From positions 1-24,610 of the forward strand of contig CAYWDQ010000038.1 of assembly GCA_964457065.1 (NCBI GenBank): a stretch of DNA of 24,610 nt, given 5' to 3'. A model generated the notes under the pieces. That model was not told where the DNA came from, did not search any database, and was given only the letters and a program-made list of their open reading frames with translations. Shown here in pieces: positions 13,771 to 20,606 of the stretch (position 1 is the stretch's first letter; every line of letters begins with the position of its first letter). The DNA is from Bog-473 sp964457065. GTDB lineage: Bacteria > Actinomycetota > Acidimicrobiia > Acidimicrobiales > RAAP-2. Position numbers and translations under genes: made by a program.

Positions 13771-14567
13771 CTCCGCCAATTGACGTCGCACGACGTGCCA
13801 CGACCCACGCTCGCGGCCCGCGGATCACGACGCCGGCCGGCGCCACCTCCTCGCCCACGAACGGCAGGGCCGACAGCGCCGAGCAGACGATCCTGGTGGC
13901 CGAGGACGACCTCAGCTGCCGCAGCGCGCTGCACACGTACTTCGAACGGACCGGATACCGCGTCATCGAGGCGATCGACGGACCGTCGACGCTGCGGGCG
14001 GTCTTCCAGCACTCAGCCAGCCTGGTGATCCTCGACCTCGGACTCCCGGGCTTCGACGGCAGTGATGTGCTGGCCAAGATCCGCCGCCACAGCGCCGTCC
14101 CCGTCATCGTCTGCTCGGGCCGCGTCTCAGAGGACGAGCGTATCCGCATGCTCAATCTGGGAGCCGACGACTACGTTCTCAAGCCCTTCTCCTTTGCTGA
14201 GCTCGAGGCTCGGGTTCGTGCCGTGCTGCGCCGTGGCAACAACGAGCCGGCGGCGACCTGCTTCCACCACGGTGAGCTGGTGGTCGATCGCGACACGCGC
14301 ACGGTGACCATCCGCGACGAGGTGGTGCCGATGACCCGCAAGGAATTCGATCTGCTCGCCTTCCTCGCTGCGTCTCCGGGTCAGGTCTTCTCACGCGAGG
14401 ACCTCCTCGAACGGGTCTGGGGCTCCACCGAGGAATGGCAGGGCCGTTCGACGGTGACCGAGCATGTGCGGCGCGTCCGGCTGAAGATCGAGCCCGATCC
14501 CGACACGCCACGGTGGATCACCACTGTCCGCGGCGTCGGCTACCGCTTCTCCGCGCCCGGGGCCTGA
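13767..14567 (+). CDS. OmpR/PhoB-family response regulator, copy 1
   Basis: The 266-aa protein has a 40-residue variable N-terminal extension, a receiver domain (TILVAEDD at 41-48, phospho-acceptor Asp90 in VILDLGLPGFDG, Ser in CSG at the usual Thr place, Lys139 in LKPFS) and a winged-helix DNA-binding domain ending TTVRGVGYRFS. It would control transcription when phosphorylated. ATG 13767 is chosen because it gives an N-terminus alignable to the next gene (MTPPIDVARRATTH against MPLDVSHHSTAHH) with an equal distance to TILVAEDD; in-frame GTGs at 13719 and 13734 are alternatives. No histidine kinase is nearby, so it is an orphan here. It is a tandem duplicate of the following gene. Confidence 0.9.
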   Translation: MTPPIDVARRATTHARGPRITTPAGATSSPTNGRADSAEQTILVAEDDLSCRSALHTYFERTGYRVIEAIDGPSTLRAVFQHSASLVILDLGLPGFDGSDVLAKIRRHSAVPVIVCSGRVSEDERIRMLNLGADDYVLKPFSFAELEARVRAVLRRGNNEPAATCFHHGELVVDRDTRTVTIRDEVVPMTRKEFDLLAFLAASPGQVFSREDLLERVWGSTEEWQGRSTVTEHVRRVRLKIEPDPDTPRWITTVRGVGYRFSAPGA

Positions 14568-14583
14568 ATCCCGAGCCTGGATT

Positions 14584-14597
14584 GGGCCAAAAGACCT
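14584..14597. promoter_or_regulatory. 14-bp partial palindrome GGGCCAAAAGACCT
   Basis: The site lies in the 119-bp gap between the two response regulators, about 90 bp before the leader frame of the second. It has the form GGGCC-N4-GACC(T/C), shared with 18672-18685. A possible -10 (TAGTTG, 14628-14633) would put its centre near -50. It is a loose match to the DosR-type core. Confidence 0.3.
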
Positions 14598-14686
14598 ATG
14601 CAGCCCGACGAATCGCGCTCCGACAATTAGTTGTGACGACCCGCACCCGCATCAGAGGTGGGGGACGGAACGAGGGGGAATTCACC

Positions 14687-14776
14687 ATGACATCCGGCTC
14701 GCTGTGCGCGCCCGGTCCGCAGCATCAGATCACCGCCGCAACCCGCTTCGCCATCTCCGGATCGGGCGGCGCGTGA
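14687..14776 (+). CDS. Possible 29-aa leader peptide coupled to second response regulator
   Basis: ATG 14687 has a strong ribosome site, GAGGGGG at 14672-14678 with eight bases between. The 29-residue product starts MTSGSLCAPGPQHQITAATR and ends in FAISGSGGA. It stops at TGA 14774-14776, two bases before ATG 14779 of the response regulator, and that ATG has no ribosome site of its own. Translation of the regulator thus probably depends on ribosomes that finish this frame. The short product has no recognised domain; it may matter only through its translation. Confidence 0.55.
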   Translation: MTSGSLCAPGPQHQITAATRFAISGSGGA

Positions 14777-14778
14777 CG

Positions 14779-15573
14779 ATGCCACTCGACGTGTCACACC
14801 ACTCGACGGCTCATCACGGGGATCCGCCTTCCAAGCGGCTCGGTTCCAACGACCCCGGCGTCCTGATTCCGCCCGGCGCGAGCGGCGCCGCGGTGCGGAC
14901 GATCCTCGTGGCGGAAGACGACAACAACTGCCGCCGGGCCCTGCAGCACTACCTGAGCCGGTTCGGCTACCACGTCATTGAGGCCGCCAGTGTCACGTCC
15001 TCGCTCGAGGCCGCGTTCAGGGACCCGGCTGATCTGATCATCCTCGACCTGGACCAGGGTGGCGGGACCTCCGAGGTCCTGACCAAGATCCGGCGCCGCA
15101 GCACGGTCCCCGTCATCGTCTGCTCGGGCCACGCCTCCGAGCGCGATCGCGTCAGCCTGCTGAACCTCGGTGCCGACGACTTCATCACGAAGCCGTATTC
15201 CTTCGCCGAGCTCGAGGCGCGTGTGAGGGCGGTCCTCCGCCGGGGCAGTGCGGCACCGACGACGACTCTCGAGCACGGCGACCTGGTCATCGACCAGGGC
15301 ACCCGGACGGTGACGGTCCGCGCGTCCGAAGTCGCGATGACGCGCAAGGAATTCGACCTGCTGGCCTTCCTGGCCTCTGCACCGGGACGGGTCTTCTCAC
15401 GTGAGGACCTGCTCGAACGGGTTTGGGGTTCCAATGGTCGGTGGCAGGGCCGTTCGACGGTCACCGAGCACATCCGCCGGGTCCGGCTCAAGATCGAGGC
15501 CGACCCCGAGAACCCACGGTGGATCACCACCATCCGCGGCATCGGCTACCGGTTCTCCGACCAGGGTGGCTAG
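14779..15573 (+). CDS. OmpR/PhoB-family response regulator, copy 2
   Basis: The 264-aa protein is a paralogue of the preceding gene. The receiver has TILVAEDD at 41-48, Asp90 in IILDLD and Lys138 in ITKPYS. The loop after the acceptor reads LDQGGGTSE in place of the usual LPGxDG, so phosphorylation or dimer geometry may differ. The last 74 residues of the DNA-binding domain match copy 1 at 62 positions, including the recognition-helix stretch GRSTVTEH(V/I)RRVRLKIE, so both should bind similar sites. The ATG at 14779 lacks a ribosome site and follows the leader frame by two bases; GTG 14773 is an alternative that would overlap that frame. No kinase is adjacent. Confidence 0.9.
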   Translation: MPLDVSHHSTAHHGDPPSKRLGSNDPGVLIPPGASGAAVRTILVAEDDNNCRRALQHYLSRFGYHVIEAASVTSSLEAAFRDPADLIILDLDQGGGTSEVLTKIRRRSTVPVIVCSGHASERDRVSLLNLGADDFITKPYSFAELEARVRAVLRRGSAAPTTTLEHGDLVIDQGTRTVTVRASEVAMTRKEFDLLAFLASAPGRVFSREDLLERVWGSNGRWQGRSTVTEHIRRVRLKIEADPENPRWITTIRGIGYRFSDQGG

Positions 15574-15603
15574 CGCGCACCACGGCTTCCGAGCCGGCGC
15601 TCG

Positions 15604-16716
15604 CTACTCGGCCGGGTGCTCTCCCACCAGCAGGTAGCCGCCGCCGTCGGACGTCGGCACAATGGAGAAGAATCTGTCCTCGGCGCTCAGTCCCGCGCGG
15701 GAACCGTAGAACGGTGCGTTGAAGCCGAACACGCCGCCGTCGGACGCCACCTCCCAGTAGCCGGCGCCGTCGGCGGTGGCCGCCATGCCCACGATGGGGG
15801 CGTTGAGCGCCGTGCCGCCCATCGACCCGTGGAACGACGCGTCACCGAAGGAGAAGATGCCGCCGTCGGACGCCACCTCCCAGTAGCCGGCGCCGTCGGC
15901 GGGGGCCGCCCCGACCAGCGACCGATCGGACGTCACGGCGGCTCCGGCAGCCGGTGCATCGCCGAAGGGGTAGGTGGCGGTGACCTGGGGGCGGTCTGCC
16001 GGTCCCCCGCCACAAATGGAGACGAAGGAGTACCCCATCGCCCGGAGACGGGTGACGATCTGCGGGAGGGCGGCCACCGTCTGCGTGCGGTCCCCCCCGG
16101 CGTCGTGCATGTCGACGACGGCACCGGGAAAGGCCGCACCGACCACCCGGTCGGCGATCGCCTGCGCGCCAGGGAGGGCCCAGTCCCTGGGGTCGATGGA
16201 GTAGCTCATGGTGGTGAGCCCGCGCGACGCGATCTGGTTCAGGACGCCGGCATTCCATACGTCGTACGGGGGGCGCACGCACTGTGGCGTGGTGCCGGTC
16301 ACATTGCGGATCTCGGCCTGGGTCATGTCGACCTGGGAGTCGACACCCGAGGCCGGGAGCGTGGTGAGGTCAGGGTGACTCCATGTGTGGTCCTCGACGG
16401 GGAAGCCCGCGGCGGCGACCATCTTGGAGTACTGGGGATAGCGGGCAACCTCCTCGCCGATCTCGATGAACGTGGCGGGCACCTGGTAGCGCTCGAGCAC
16501 CGAGAGCACCTGCGGGGTGAAGGGGCCCGGACCGTCGTCGAAGGTGAGGGCGATCACCCGATGGCCGGCCGTCGCCGCCCCGTCGGGCGCCTGAGAAGTC
16601 GTGAACGCCACCTGAGCGCTGGAGGCGCCGCCGGCCTCCGGAGCGCCGCCTGCGAGCAGCACGGCCACGACGCCCAGAACTGCGCACATGACCGCGCGTA
16701 TGCGCTCCGCATCCAT
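15604..16716 (-). CDS. Secreted polysaccharide deacetylase with GYW-type C-terminal repeats
   Basis: The 370-aa protein has an N-terminal signal sequence (about residues 8-30), a NodB-type deacetylase domain and a repeat tail. Catalytic motifs are TFDDG at 58-62, the metal site H110-x3-H114 in DHTWSH, RPPYD at 148-152 and VVDMHDAG with His204. It probably removes acetyl groups from peptidoglycan or another cell-surface glycan. From about 268 on there are two and a half repeats with GYWEVASDGG and FGDASFHGS, a module I know mainly from Acidimicrobiia secreted enzymes and which may bind the wall. ATG 16716 has GGGAGG only one base upstream; a second ATG at 16689 is possible. The gene follows the GDT1 gene on the same strand after 80 bp. 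Confidence 0.9.
   Translation of the reverse strand: MDAERIRAVMCAVLGVVAVLLAGGAPEAGGASSAQVAFTTSQAPDGAATAGHRVIALTFDDGPGPFTPQVLSVLERYQVPATFIEIGEEVARYPQYSKMVAAAGFPVEDHTWSHPDLTTLPASGVDSQVDMTQAEIRNVTGTTPQCVRPPYDVWNAGVLNQIASRGLTTMSYSIDPRDWALPGAQAIADRVVGAAFPGAVVDMHDAGGDRTQTVAALPQIVTRLRAMGYSFVSICGGGPADRPQVTATYPFGDAPAAGAAVTSDRSLVGAAPADGAGYWEVASDGGIFSFGDASFHGSMGGTALNAPIVGMAATADGAGYWEVASDGGVFGFNAPFYGSRAGLSAEDRFFSIVPTSDGGGYLLVGEHPAE
15733..15902. repeat. Perfect 44-bp direct repeat inside the deacetylase gene
   Basis: The segments 15733-15776 and 15859-15902 are identical over 44 bases, offset by 126 bp (42 codons). They encode the DGAGYWEVASDGG core of two neighbouring protein repeats. Identity at third codon positions suggests recent duplication or ongoing homogenisation, and the site could gain or lose a repeat unit by recombination. 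Confidence 0.85.
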
Positions 16717-16751
16717 GCCTCCCGTTTATCGGATGACCCTCCGGTACGCCA

Positions 16752-16765
16752 GGGCCACAGGTCAC
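16752..16765. promoter_or_regulatory. 14-bp partial palindrome GGGCCACAGGTCAC
   Basis: The site lies in the 80-bp gap upstream of the deacetylase gene, 36 bp before its ATG. It shares GGGCC-N4-GTCAC with the box at 8962-8975. A possible minus-strand -10 (GATAAA at 16730-16725) would put the box centre near -41. Status is inferred from the motif and its position. Confidence 0.3.
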
Positions 16766-16796
16766 ATGCGTCCCACCGGGCCGTCGGACCGCGGGC

Positions 16797-17381
16797 TCAG
16801 TGGATCGCGGCCCAGGCGGCCCAGGCGGCCAGTCCGGCCAGCACCACTGCGGTGACGATCCGGACGGTAGCGATGTTGATCACTCGCAACAGGCTCTGGC
16901 CGCTGGCCACCGCGAGCGCCGCCACCGTCCAGAGAGCGAGCACGGCCCCGACGCCCACGGAGAGTGCGTTGTGGTAGTGCGCTGCCAGGTTGGCGGTCAG
17001 GATCTGGGTGAGGTCGCCCCACTCTGCGACGAAGATGACCAGGAAGGCGGTGACGGCGACTCGGCTGTGCGATGCCACCTCCCGCTCGACCAGCTCCTCC
17101 TGATGACGCTCCTTGGCCGCTTCCCGCAGCGCGAGCACCGCACCGGCGAGGAACATCACCGCCACGAGCGCCTCGAGCGCCCGGTGGGGCAGCAGGTGGA
17201 ACAGCGCCACGCCGATCGTCGTGGCGATCACCACGTGGACTGCGAAGGCGGCGGCGGCTCCGAGCCATACGATTCCCGGGCGACCCCGCGTCGACATCAC
17301 CAGCGAGGCGAACATGGTCTTGTCCGGGAGCTCGCCCAGGAAGATGATCGGGTACACGGCGAGGACGATGGCGAGCTGCAT
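16797..17381 (-). CDS. GDT1/TMEM165-family (UPF0016) divalent cation exporter
   Basis: The 194-aa inner-membrane protein has six predicted helices in two halves. Each half bears the family motif: ELPDKT at 17-22 (Pro in place of the common Gly) and EWGDLTQ at 120-126. Bacterial relatives such as MneA export manganese, and eukaryotic ones exchange Ca2+ or Mn2+ for H+, so manganese efflux is the likely role here. A charged loop rich in Glu, Lys and His (about 85-106) separates the halves. ATG 17379-17381 follows AAAGG. No Mn-sensing yybP-ykoY riboswitch-like fold was recognised in the short upstream gap. Confidence 0.9.
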   Translation of the reverse strand: MQLAIVLAVYPIIFLGELPDKTMFASLVMSTRGRPGIVWLGAAAAFAVHVVIATTIGVALFHLLPHRALEALVAVMFLAGAVLALREAAKERHQEELVEREVASHSRVAVTAFLVIFVAEWGDLTQILTANLAAHYHNALSVGVGAVLALWTVAALAVASGQSLLRVINIATVRIVTAVVLAGLAAWAAWAAIH

Positions 17382-17406
17382 GCGACCTTTCTGTCGGGGT
17401 CGAACG

Positions 17407-17412
17407 TAGCGT
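17407..17412 (+). promoter_or_regulatory. Putative -10 element TAGCGT upstream of the 62-aa gene
   Basis: TAGCGT would start transcription near 17419 and give a leader of about 95 bases that contains the palindrome at 17463-17476. TAGTTT at 17438-17443 is a rival element. Confidence 0.25.
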
Positions 17413-17462
17413 GCGAGCGCCGAGCGGGCGCTTCACGTAGTTTGTGTCGGGCGACCCTCCGG

Positions 17463-17476
17463 GGTCACCGGTGACC
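17463..17476. promoter_or_regulatory. Perfect 14-bp palindrome GGTCACCGGTGACC
   Basis: This is a perfect two-fold symmetric site 39 bp before the 62-aa gene and 82 bp upstream of the GDT1 gene start. Its size and symmetry suit a dimeric repressor or activator. The cognate regulator is unknown. As RNA it would form only a short hairpin. Confidence 0.4.
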
Positions 17477-17514
17477 GGCCGCCCGTCGGCCCGAGGATTC
17501 GGGGAGGCACGTCC

Positions 17515-17703
17515 ATGCTGATCGAACTCACCGAGGCGCAGTGCGCGGAACTTCAGCGCCTGCTCGAGTGGTCACTGAGTGACCTGAGCACCGAGATCGC
17601 CGACACCGACGATCCCGAGTACCGGGAGGTGCTGCGCGCACGCCGAGCCATCCTCGAGTCCGTGCTCTTCCAGCTCGACAACCCGCCGCGCGTCAACGAG
17701 TAG
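17515..17703 (+). CDS. Small conserved acidic protein of unknown function
   Basis: The 62-aa protein is almost entirely helical and acidic: MLIELTEAQCAELQRLLEWS, then a DLSTEIADTDDPEYREVLRA stretch and RRAILESVLFQLDN. Small proteins with the pattern DLSxEIADTDxxEYRxxLxxRRxxLExxL occur widely in bacteria, with no assigned function that I know. GGGGAGG at 17501-17507, seven bases before ATG 17515, supports real translation. It probably forms a helical hairpin and perhaps a dimer. It stands alone on the plus strand, with its stop 21 bp from the end of the converging hydrolase gene. Confidence 0.8.
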   Translation: MLIELTEAQCAELQRLLEWSLSDLSTEIADTDDPEYREVLRARRAILESVLFQLDNPPRVNE

Positions 17704-17724
17704 CGGCGCGCTCGCTCGCCGCGG

Positions 17725-18636
17725 TCACACCGCGTCGGCCACGGCCTCCCCAGGGTCGGTCTGGTCGACGATGGCCAGGACGTTCGTCATGACCTCGCCG
17801 AACTCATCGGGGTCGGCGAGCATCCACGAGTGCGTCCCCGCGACGGTCACGACGTCGGGGTCACCGAGCGCGCGGCACATGTCCTCGAACGAGTCGCGTG
17901 TGATGAGGTGGTCGCGCTGCCCCCAGAGGACCACCACGGGCAGACCGCGGGAGCGCAGCTCGTCGAGCTCCTCCATCAGGTCGGCCCGGCGGGCGATCCC
18001 GGCCGTGCGCCAGAACGATCTCGGGTTTCGCACCAGGTTCCCGACCGCCTCGGACAGGATGACGGGCAGGACCCGGTGCGCCTGGCGGATGGGCAACAGG
18101 TCCGAGGGGAAGTGGATGCCCCAGTCCCAGAGCGGCCGCTCCGACATGGACCGGATCGTCGACCCCGAGTGGGCCCAGGCCGAGCCCCCGACGGAATTGA
18201 TGAGGACGAGGGCGCGCACCAAGTTGGGGTGGTCGTGCGACAGCTCGATGGCGACCCCACCGCCGAAAGAGTGGCCCATGAGCAGCACGGGGTCCCCCAC
18301 GCCGACGGTGTCGAGGAATGAGGCGACCCAGTCCCCGTAGCCGCGGAGGGAGGAGGATGCGCCCGGCAGGGCCGCCGTCCCTCCGAACCCGGGGAGCGCG
18401 GGGGCGTAGACGTGCAGCCCGGCGCGCACGAGGCGGGAGAGCGCGCGCTTGTACGCCTTGTGGTCGAGACCCCAGCCGTGGAGGAACACGGCCGGAGCAC
18501 CCGTGCCGGCTTCGCCGTATTCGGCACCACGGCCGTCCACGGTCGTCCGCTTCCAGTCGAGCCAGTCGGCGCCGCGGGCGGCCGTCCCGTCCAGGCCGTC
18601 CGCGGCAGGAACTTCCTCGATCTCCGTTCCGCCCAT
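17725..18636 (-). CDS. Alpha/beta-hydrolase fold protein
   Basis: With ATG 18636 the protein has 303 residues and the classic single-domain fold. The oxyanion segment is FLHGWG at about 51-56, the nucleophile Ser123 is in GHSFGG, Asp242 is in GQRDH, and His269 is in GTHSW. The tryptophan-containing lid lies at about 155-225. The reaction could be esterase, lactonase or C-C hydrolase; the substrate cannot be told. The frame stays open far upstream through the intergenic region and the start of the PPK2 gene on the other strand, but the product is family-like only from this ATG on. The ribosome site is weak. It is divergent from the polyphosphate kinase gene, with a dormancy-box-like site between. 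Confidence 0.87.
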   Translation of the reverse strand: MGGTEIEEVPAADGLDGTAARGADWLDWKRTTVDGRGAEYGEAGTGAPAVFLHGWGLDHKAYKRALSRLVRAGLHVYAPALPGFGGTAALPGASSSLRGYGDWVASFLDTVGVGDPVLLMGHSFGGGVAIELSHDHPNLVRALVLINSVGGSAWAHSGSTIRSMSERPLWDWGIHFPSDLLPIRQAHRVLPVILSEAVGNLVRNPRSFWRTAGIARRADLMEELDELRSRGLPVVVLWGQRDHLITRDSFEDMCRALGDPDVVTVAGTHSWMLADPDEFGEVMTNVLAIVDQTDPGEAVADAV

Positions 18637-18671
18637 GAAGCCACGATGGCGATGGCGACGGGAGTGTCCTA

Positions 18672-18685
18672 GGGCCGAATGACCC
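18672..18685. promoter_or_regulatory. 14-bp partial palindrome GGGCCGAATGACCC
   Basis: The site lies between the divergent hydrolase and PPK2 genes. A plus-strand -10 candidate TACCTT (18724-18729) would start transcription near 18736, so the box centre is near -57, a position typical of activator sites. It has the same GGGCC-N4-GACC form as 14584-14597. Confidence 0.35.
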
Positions 18686-18723
18686 ATTGGCCGCCCGTGC
18701 AACGCTCCTGCCACCGAAAAAGG

Positions 18724-18729
18724 TACCTT
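18724..18729 (+). promoter_or_regulatory. Putative -10 element TACCTT for the PPK2 gene
   Basis: TACCTT in GGTACCTTCGG fits TAnnnT and would give a leader of about 46 bases before ATG 18782. Confidence 0.3.
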
Positions 18730-18781
18730 CGGCCCCATCGGCACGGCGCCGCCGTGCCTCGCACGGACCGGGAGGCCGACG

Positions 18782-19714
18782 ATGAGCCGCACGAGGCCAC
18801 AATGGATCGGGGAGCTGGTCGACCTGCTACGGGTCGCGCCCGGCTCCCGTGTCACGCTCTCCAAGGACTTCGACCCCTCCTTCACCGCCCACTTCGTCGA
18901 CAAGAAGGACGGAGCCGAGTTCCTGGCCGAGAGTGTGCAACTCCTGGCGGCGTACCAGGATCGCCTGGCCGCACAGGACACCGACGGGTTGCTGCTCTGC
19001 CTGCAGGCGCTCGACGCGGCCGGGAAGGACGGCACCATCCGCCACGTGATGAGCGGCGTGAACCCCCAGGGCGTGCACGTGAGCAGCTTCAAGGTGCCCT
19101 CGACCGAGGAGCTCAACCACGACTACATGTGGCGGTACGCCAAGCGGCTGCCGGCCCGCGGCGAAATCGCCATCTTCAACCGTTCGCACTACGAGGAGGT
19201 GCTCGTCGTCCGGGTGCATCCCGAGCTCCTTCAACGCCAGCACCTGCCGGGCGAGACCAAGGGCGAGGACATTTGGAAGCGCCGGTTCGCGGAGGTCAAC
19301 GAGTGGGAGCGCTACCTGAGCGACAACGGGATCCGCGTGCTCAAGGTGTTCCTCAACATCTCGAAGGAGGAGCAGCGGCTGCGCTTCCTGCGGCGTCTCG
19401 ACCTGCCCGACCACAACTGGAAGTTCTCGGCGAGCGACGTCCACGAACGCAAGTACTGGGACGACTACCAGGGGGCGTTCTCGGACATGCTGTCCCACAC
19501 CAGCACCGAGTGGGCGCCGTGGTACGTGATCCCGGCGGACCACAAGTGGTTCGCCCGCATCTGCGTCGGGGCCATACTCGTGCAGGCGCTGCAGGAGCTC
19601 GACCCCCGTTACCCAGAAGTCACCGAGGAGCAGAGGCGCCTGGAGCGCGCGGCGAGGGCCGCGCTCATGGCCGAGGCCCCCCCGGAGGGGAAGGCAGACC
19701 CGATCGGTGGTTAG
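18782..19714 (+). CDS. ppk2: PPK2-family polyphosphate:nucleotide phosphotransferase
   Basis: The 310-aa kinase transfers phosphate between polyphosphate and nucleotides, usually towards ADP/ATP or AMP/ADP. Walker A is DAAGKDG at 78-84, the Walker B region is IFNRSHYEEVL at 131-141 (often FDRSWY), and the lid carries KRRFAEVNEWERYL. ELNHDYMWR and FLNISKEEQRLRF are also typical. The length (about 300) and single domain fit class I or III; the class, and so the preferred nucleotide, is not decided here. GGGAGG at 18770-18775 sits six bases before ATG 18782. The stop TAG overlaps the stop TAA of the converging SDR gene (TTAG at 19711-19714). The upstream box suggests energy-stress control. Confidence 0.93.
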   Translation: MSRTRPQWIGELVDLLRVAPGSRVTLSKDFDPSFTAHFVDKKDGAEFLAESVQLLAAYQDRLAAQDTDGLLLCLQALDAAGKDGTIRHVMSGVNPQGVHVSSFKVPSTEELNHDYMWRYAKRLPARGEIAIFNRSHYEEVLVVRVHPELLQRQHLPGETKGEDIWKRRFAEVNEWERYLSDNGIRVLKVFLNISKEEQRLRFLRRLDLPDHNWKFSASDVHERKYWDDYQGAFSDMLSHTSTEWAPWYVIPADHKWFARICVGAILVQALQELDPRYPEVTEEQRRLERAARAALMAEAPPEGKADPIGG

Positions 19715-20559
19715 CCGGCCACCGCGTTCCCGCCGTCGGCGGCGGCGACGAGGTCGAGGAGCGAGCTGCCCGTCATGGTGAAGACTGTCTCGTCGTCACA
19801 CTGCCGCCACAGGTCGAGCAGCTCGAGCGAAATGGGATCGCAGCCGTAGCGCATGGGGCCCGAGCTGTCGAGGATGGCGTCGACGACGGCGGTGGCCGCC
19901 GCTGCCGGCTCCACGACACGAGGATCGGCGTGCTCCTGTCGCAGGGTGGCGGCGACTCCCGCCATGGCCCGGTAGTCGGCGAAGCGGGATGCATCCGCCT
20001 CCCCCGTGCTGAGGCGGAACATGTCGGTGTCGACGGGCCCAGGCATGATCTCGACGACCCGGATGCCGAAGGGGGCGACCTCGACCCGGAGGCTGTCCCC
20101 GAACGCGGACGCGGCCGCCTTCGAGGCCCGGTACGCCGAGAAGAAGGGCACGGCGGCAATGATCGACGACGAGGTGACGGTGCACACCACCGATGGCCGA
20201 TTGGCGCGCAGGATCGGAATGGCTGCCGCCGTCATGGAGACGACGCCGAAGACGTTCGTCTCGAACATCCGGCGCCAGTCGTCGAGGTTGGCGTGTTCGA
20301 CGGGGAGGTAATCGGTGTCGATTCCCGCGTTGTTGACCAGCACGCGCAGGTCGTCGGGCAGTTCGAACGTCGACGGATCGGTCACGTCCAGGCGCCGGAC
20401 CGTGAGCCGGCCGCGTGCTTCGTCCACCATGGATTCCCCTGCGGCCGGGTCACGCATGGTCGCGACCGTGTCGAACCCCCGATTGGCCAGCTCGAGCGCA
20501 ACCGCCCTCCCGATGCCGCGGCTCGCACCGGTGACCAAGGCACTCCCGTGGATGTCCAT
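19711..20559 (-). CDS. Short-chain dehydrogenase/reductase
   Basis: The 282-aa classical SDR has the cofactor motif TGASRGIG at 10-17, LDVTD at 58-62 for the adenine ring, NNAG at 76-79, and the catalytic SAYRASK with Tyr143 and Lys147 plus a Ser near 130-132. Arg36 after the second beta strand (ATMRD) suggests NADP(H) over NAD(H). MPGPVDTDMF is the usual post-catalytic block. The substrate is unknown, and a general oxidoreductase label is the honest one. The ATG at 20559 is preceded only by a weak GGGAAG. It is divergent from the methyltransferase gene. Confidence 0.9.
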   Translation of the reverse strand: MDIHGSALVTGASRGIGRAVALELANRGFDTVATMRDPAAGESMVDEARGRLTVRRLDVTDPSTFELPDDLRVLVNNAGIDTDYLPVEHANLDDWRRMFETNVFGVVSMTAAAIPILRANRPSVVCTVTSSSIIAAVPFFSAYRASKAAASAFGDSLRVEVAPFGIRVVEIMPGPVDTDMFRLSTGEADASRFADYRAMAGVAATLRQEHADPRVVEPAAAATAVVDAILDSSGPMRYGCDPISLELLDLWRQCDDETVFTMTGSSLLDLVAAADGGNAVAG

Positions 20560-20593
20560 GGGCCCGATTCTTCCCTAGTTGCACACCCGGCGG

Positions 20594-20599
20594 TAGCGT
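20594..20599 (+). promoter_or_regulatory. Putative -10 element TAGCGT, leaderless methyltransferase start
   Basis: TAGCGT overlaps an upstream in-frame GTG (20598). With the normal spacing, transcription would begin at or next to GTG 20607. No ribosome site precedes either GTG, which supports a leaderless mRNA and the later start. Confidence 0.42.
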
Positions 20600-20606
20600 G
20601 CCCGCC

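Noticed and set aside
13365..14012. 215-codon minus-strand frame before the sigma gene
   Set aside because: Its 5' half is antisense to regulator 1, it has no domain or ribosome site, and it crosses the repeat array.
20598..20606. GTG 20598 as methyltransferase start
   Set aside because: It overlaps the TAGCGT -10 candidate and has no ribosome site; GTG 20607 fits a leaderless start better.
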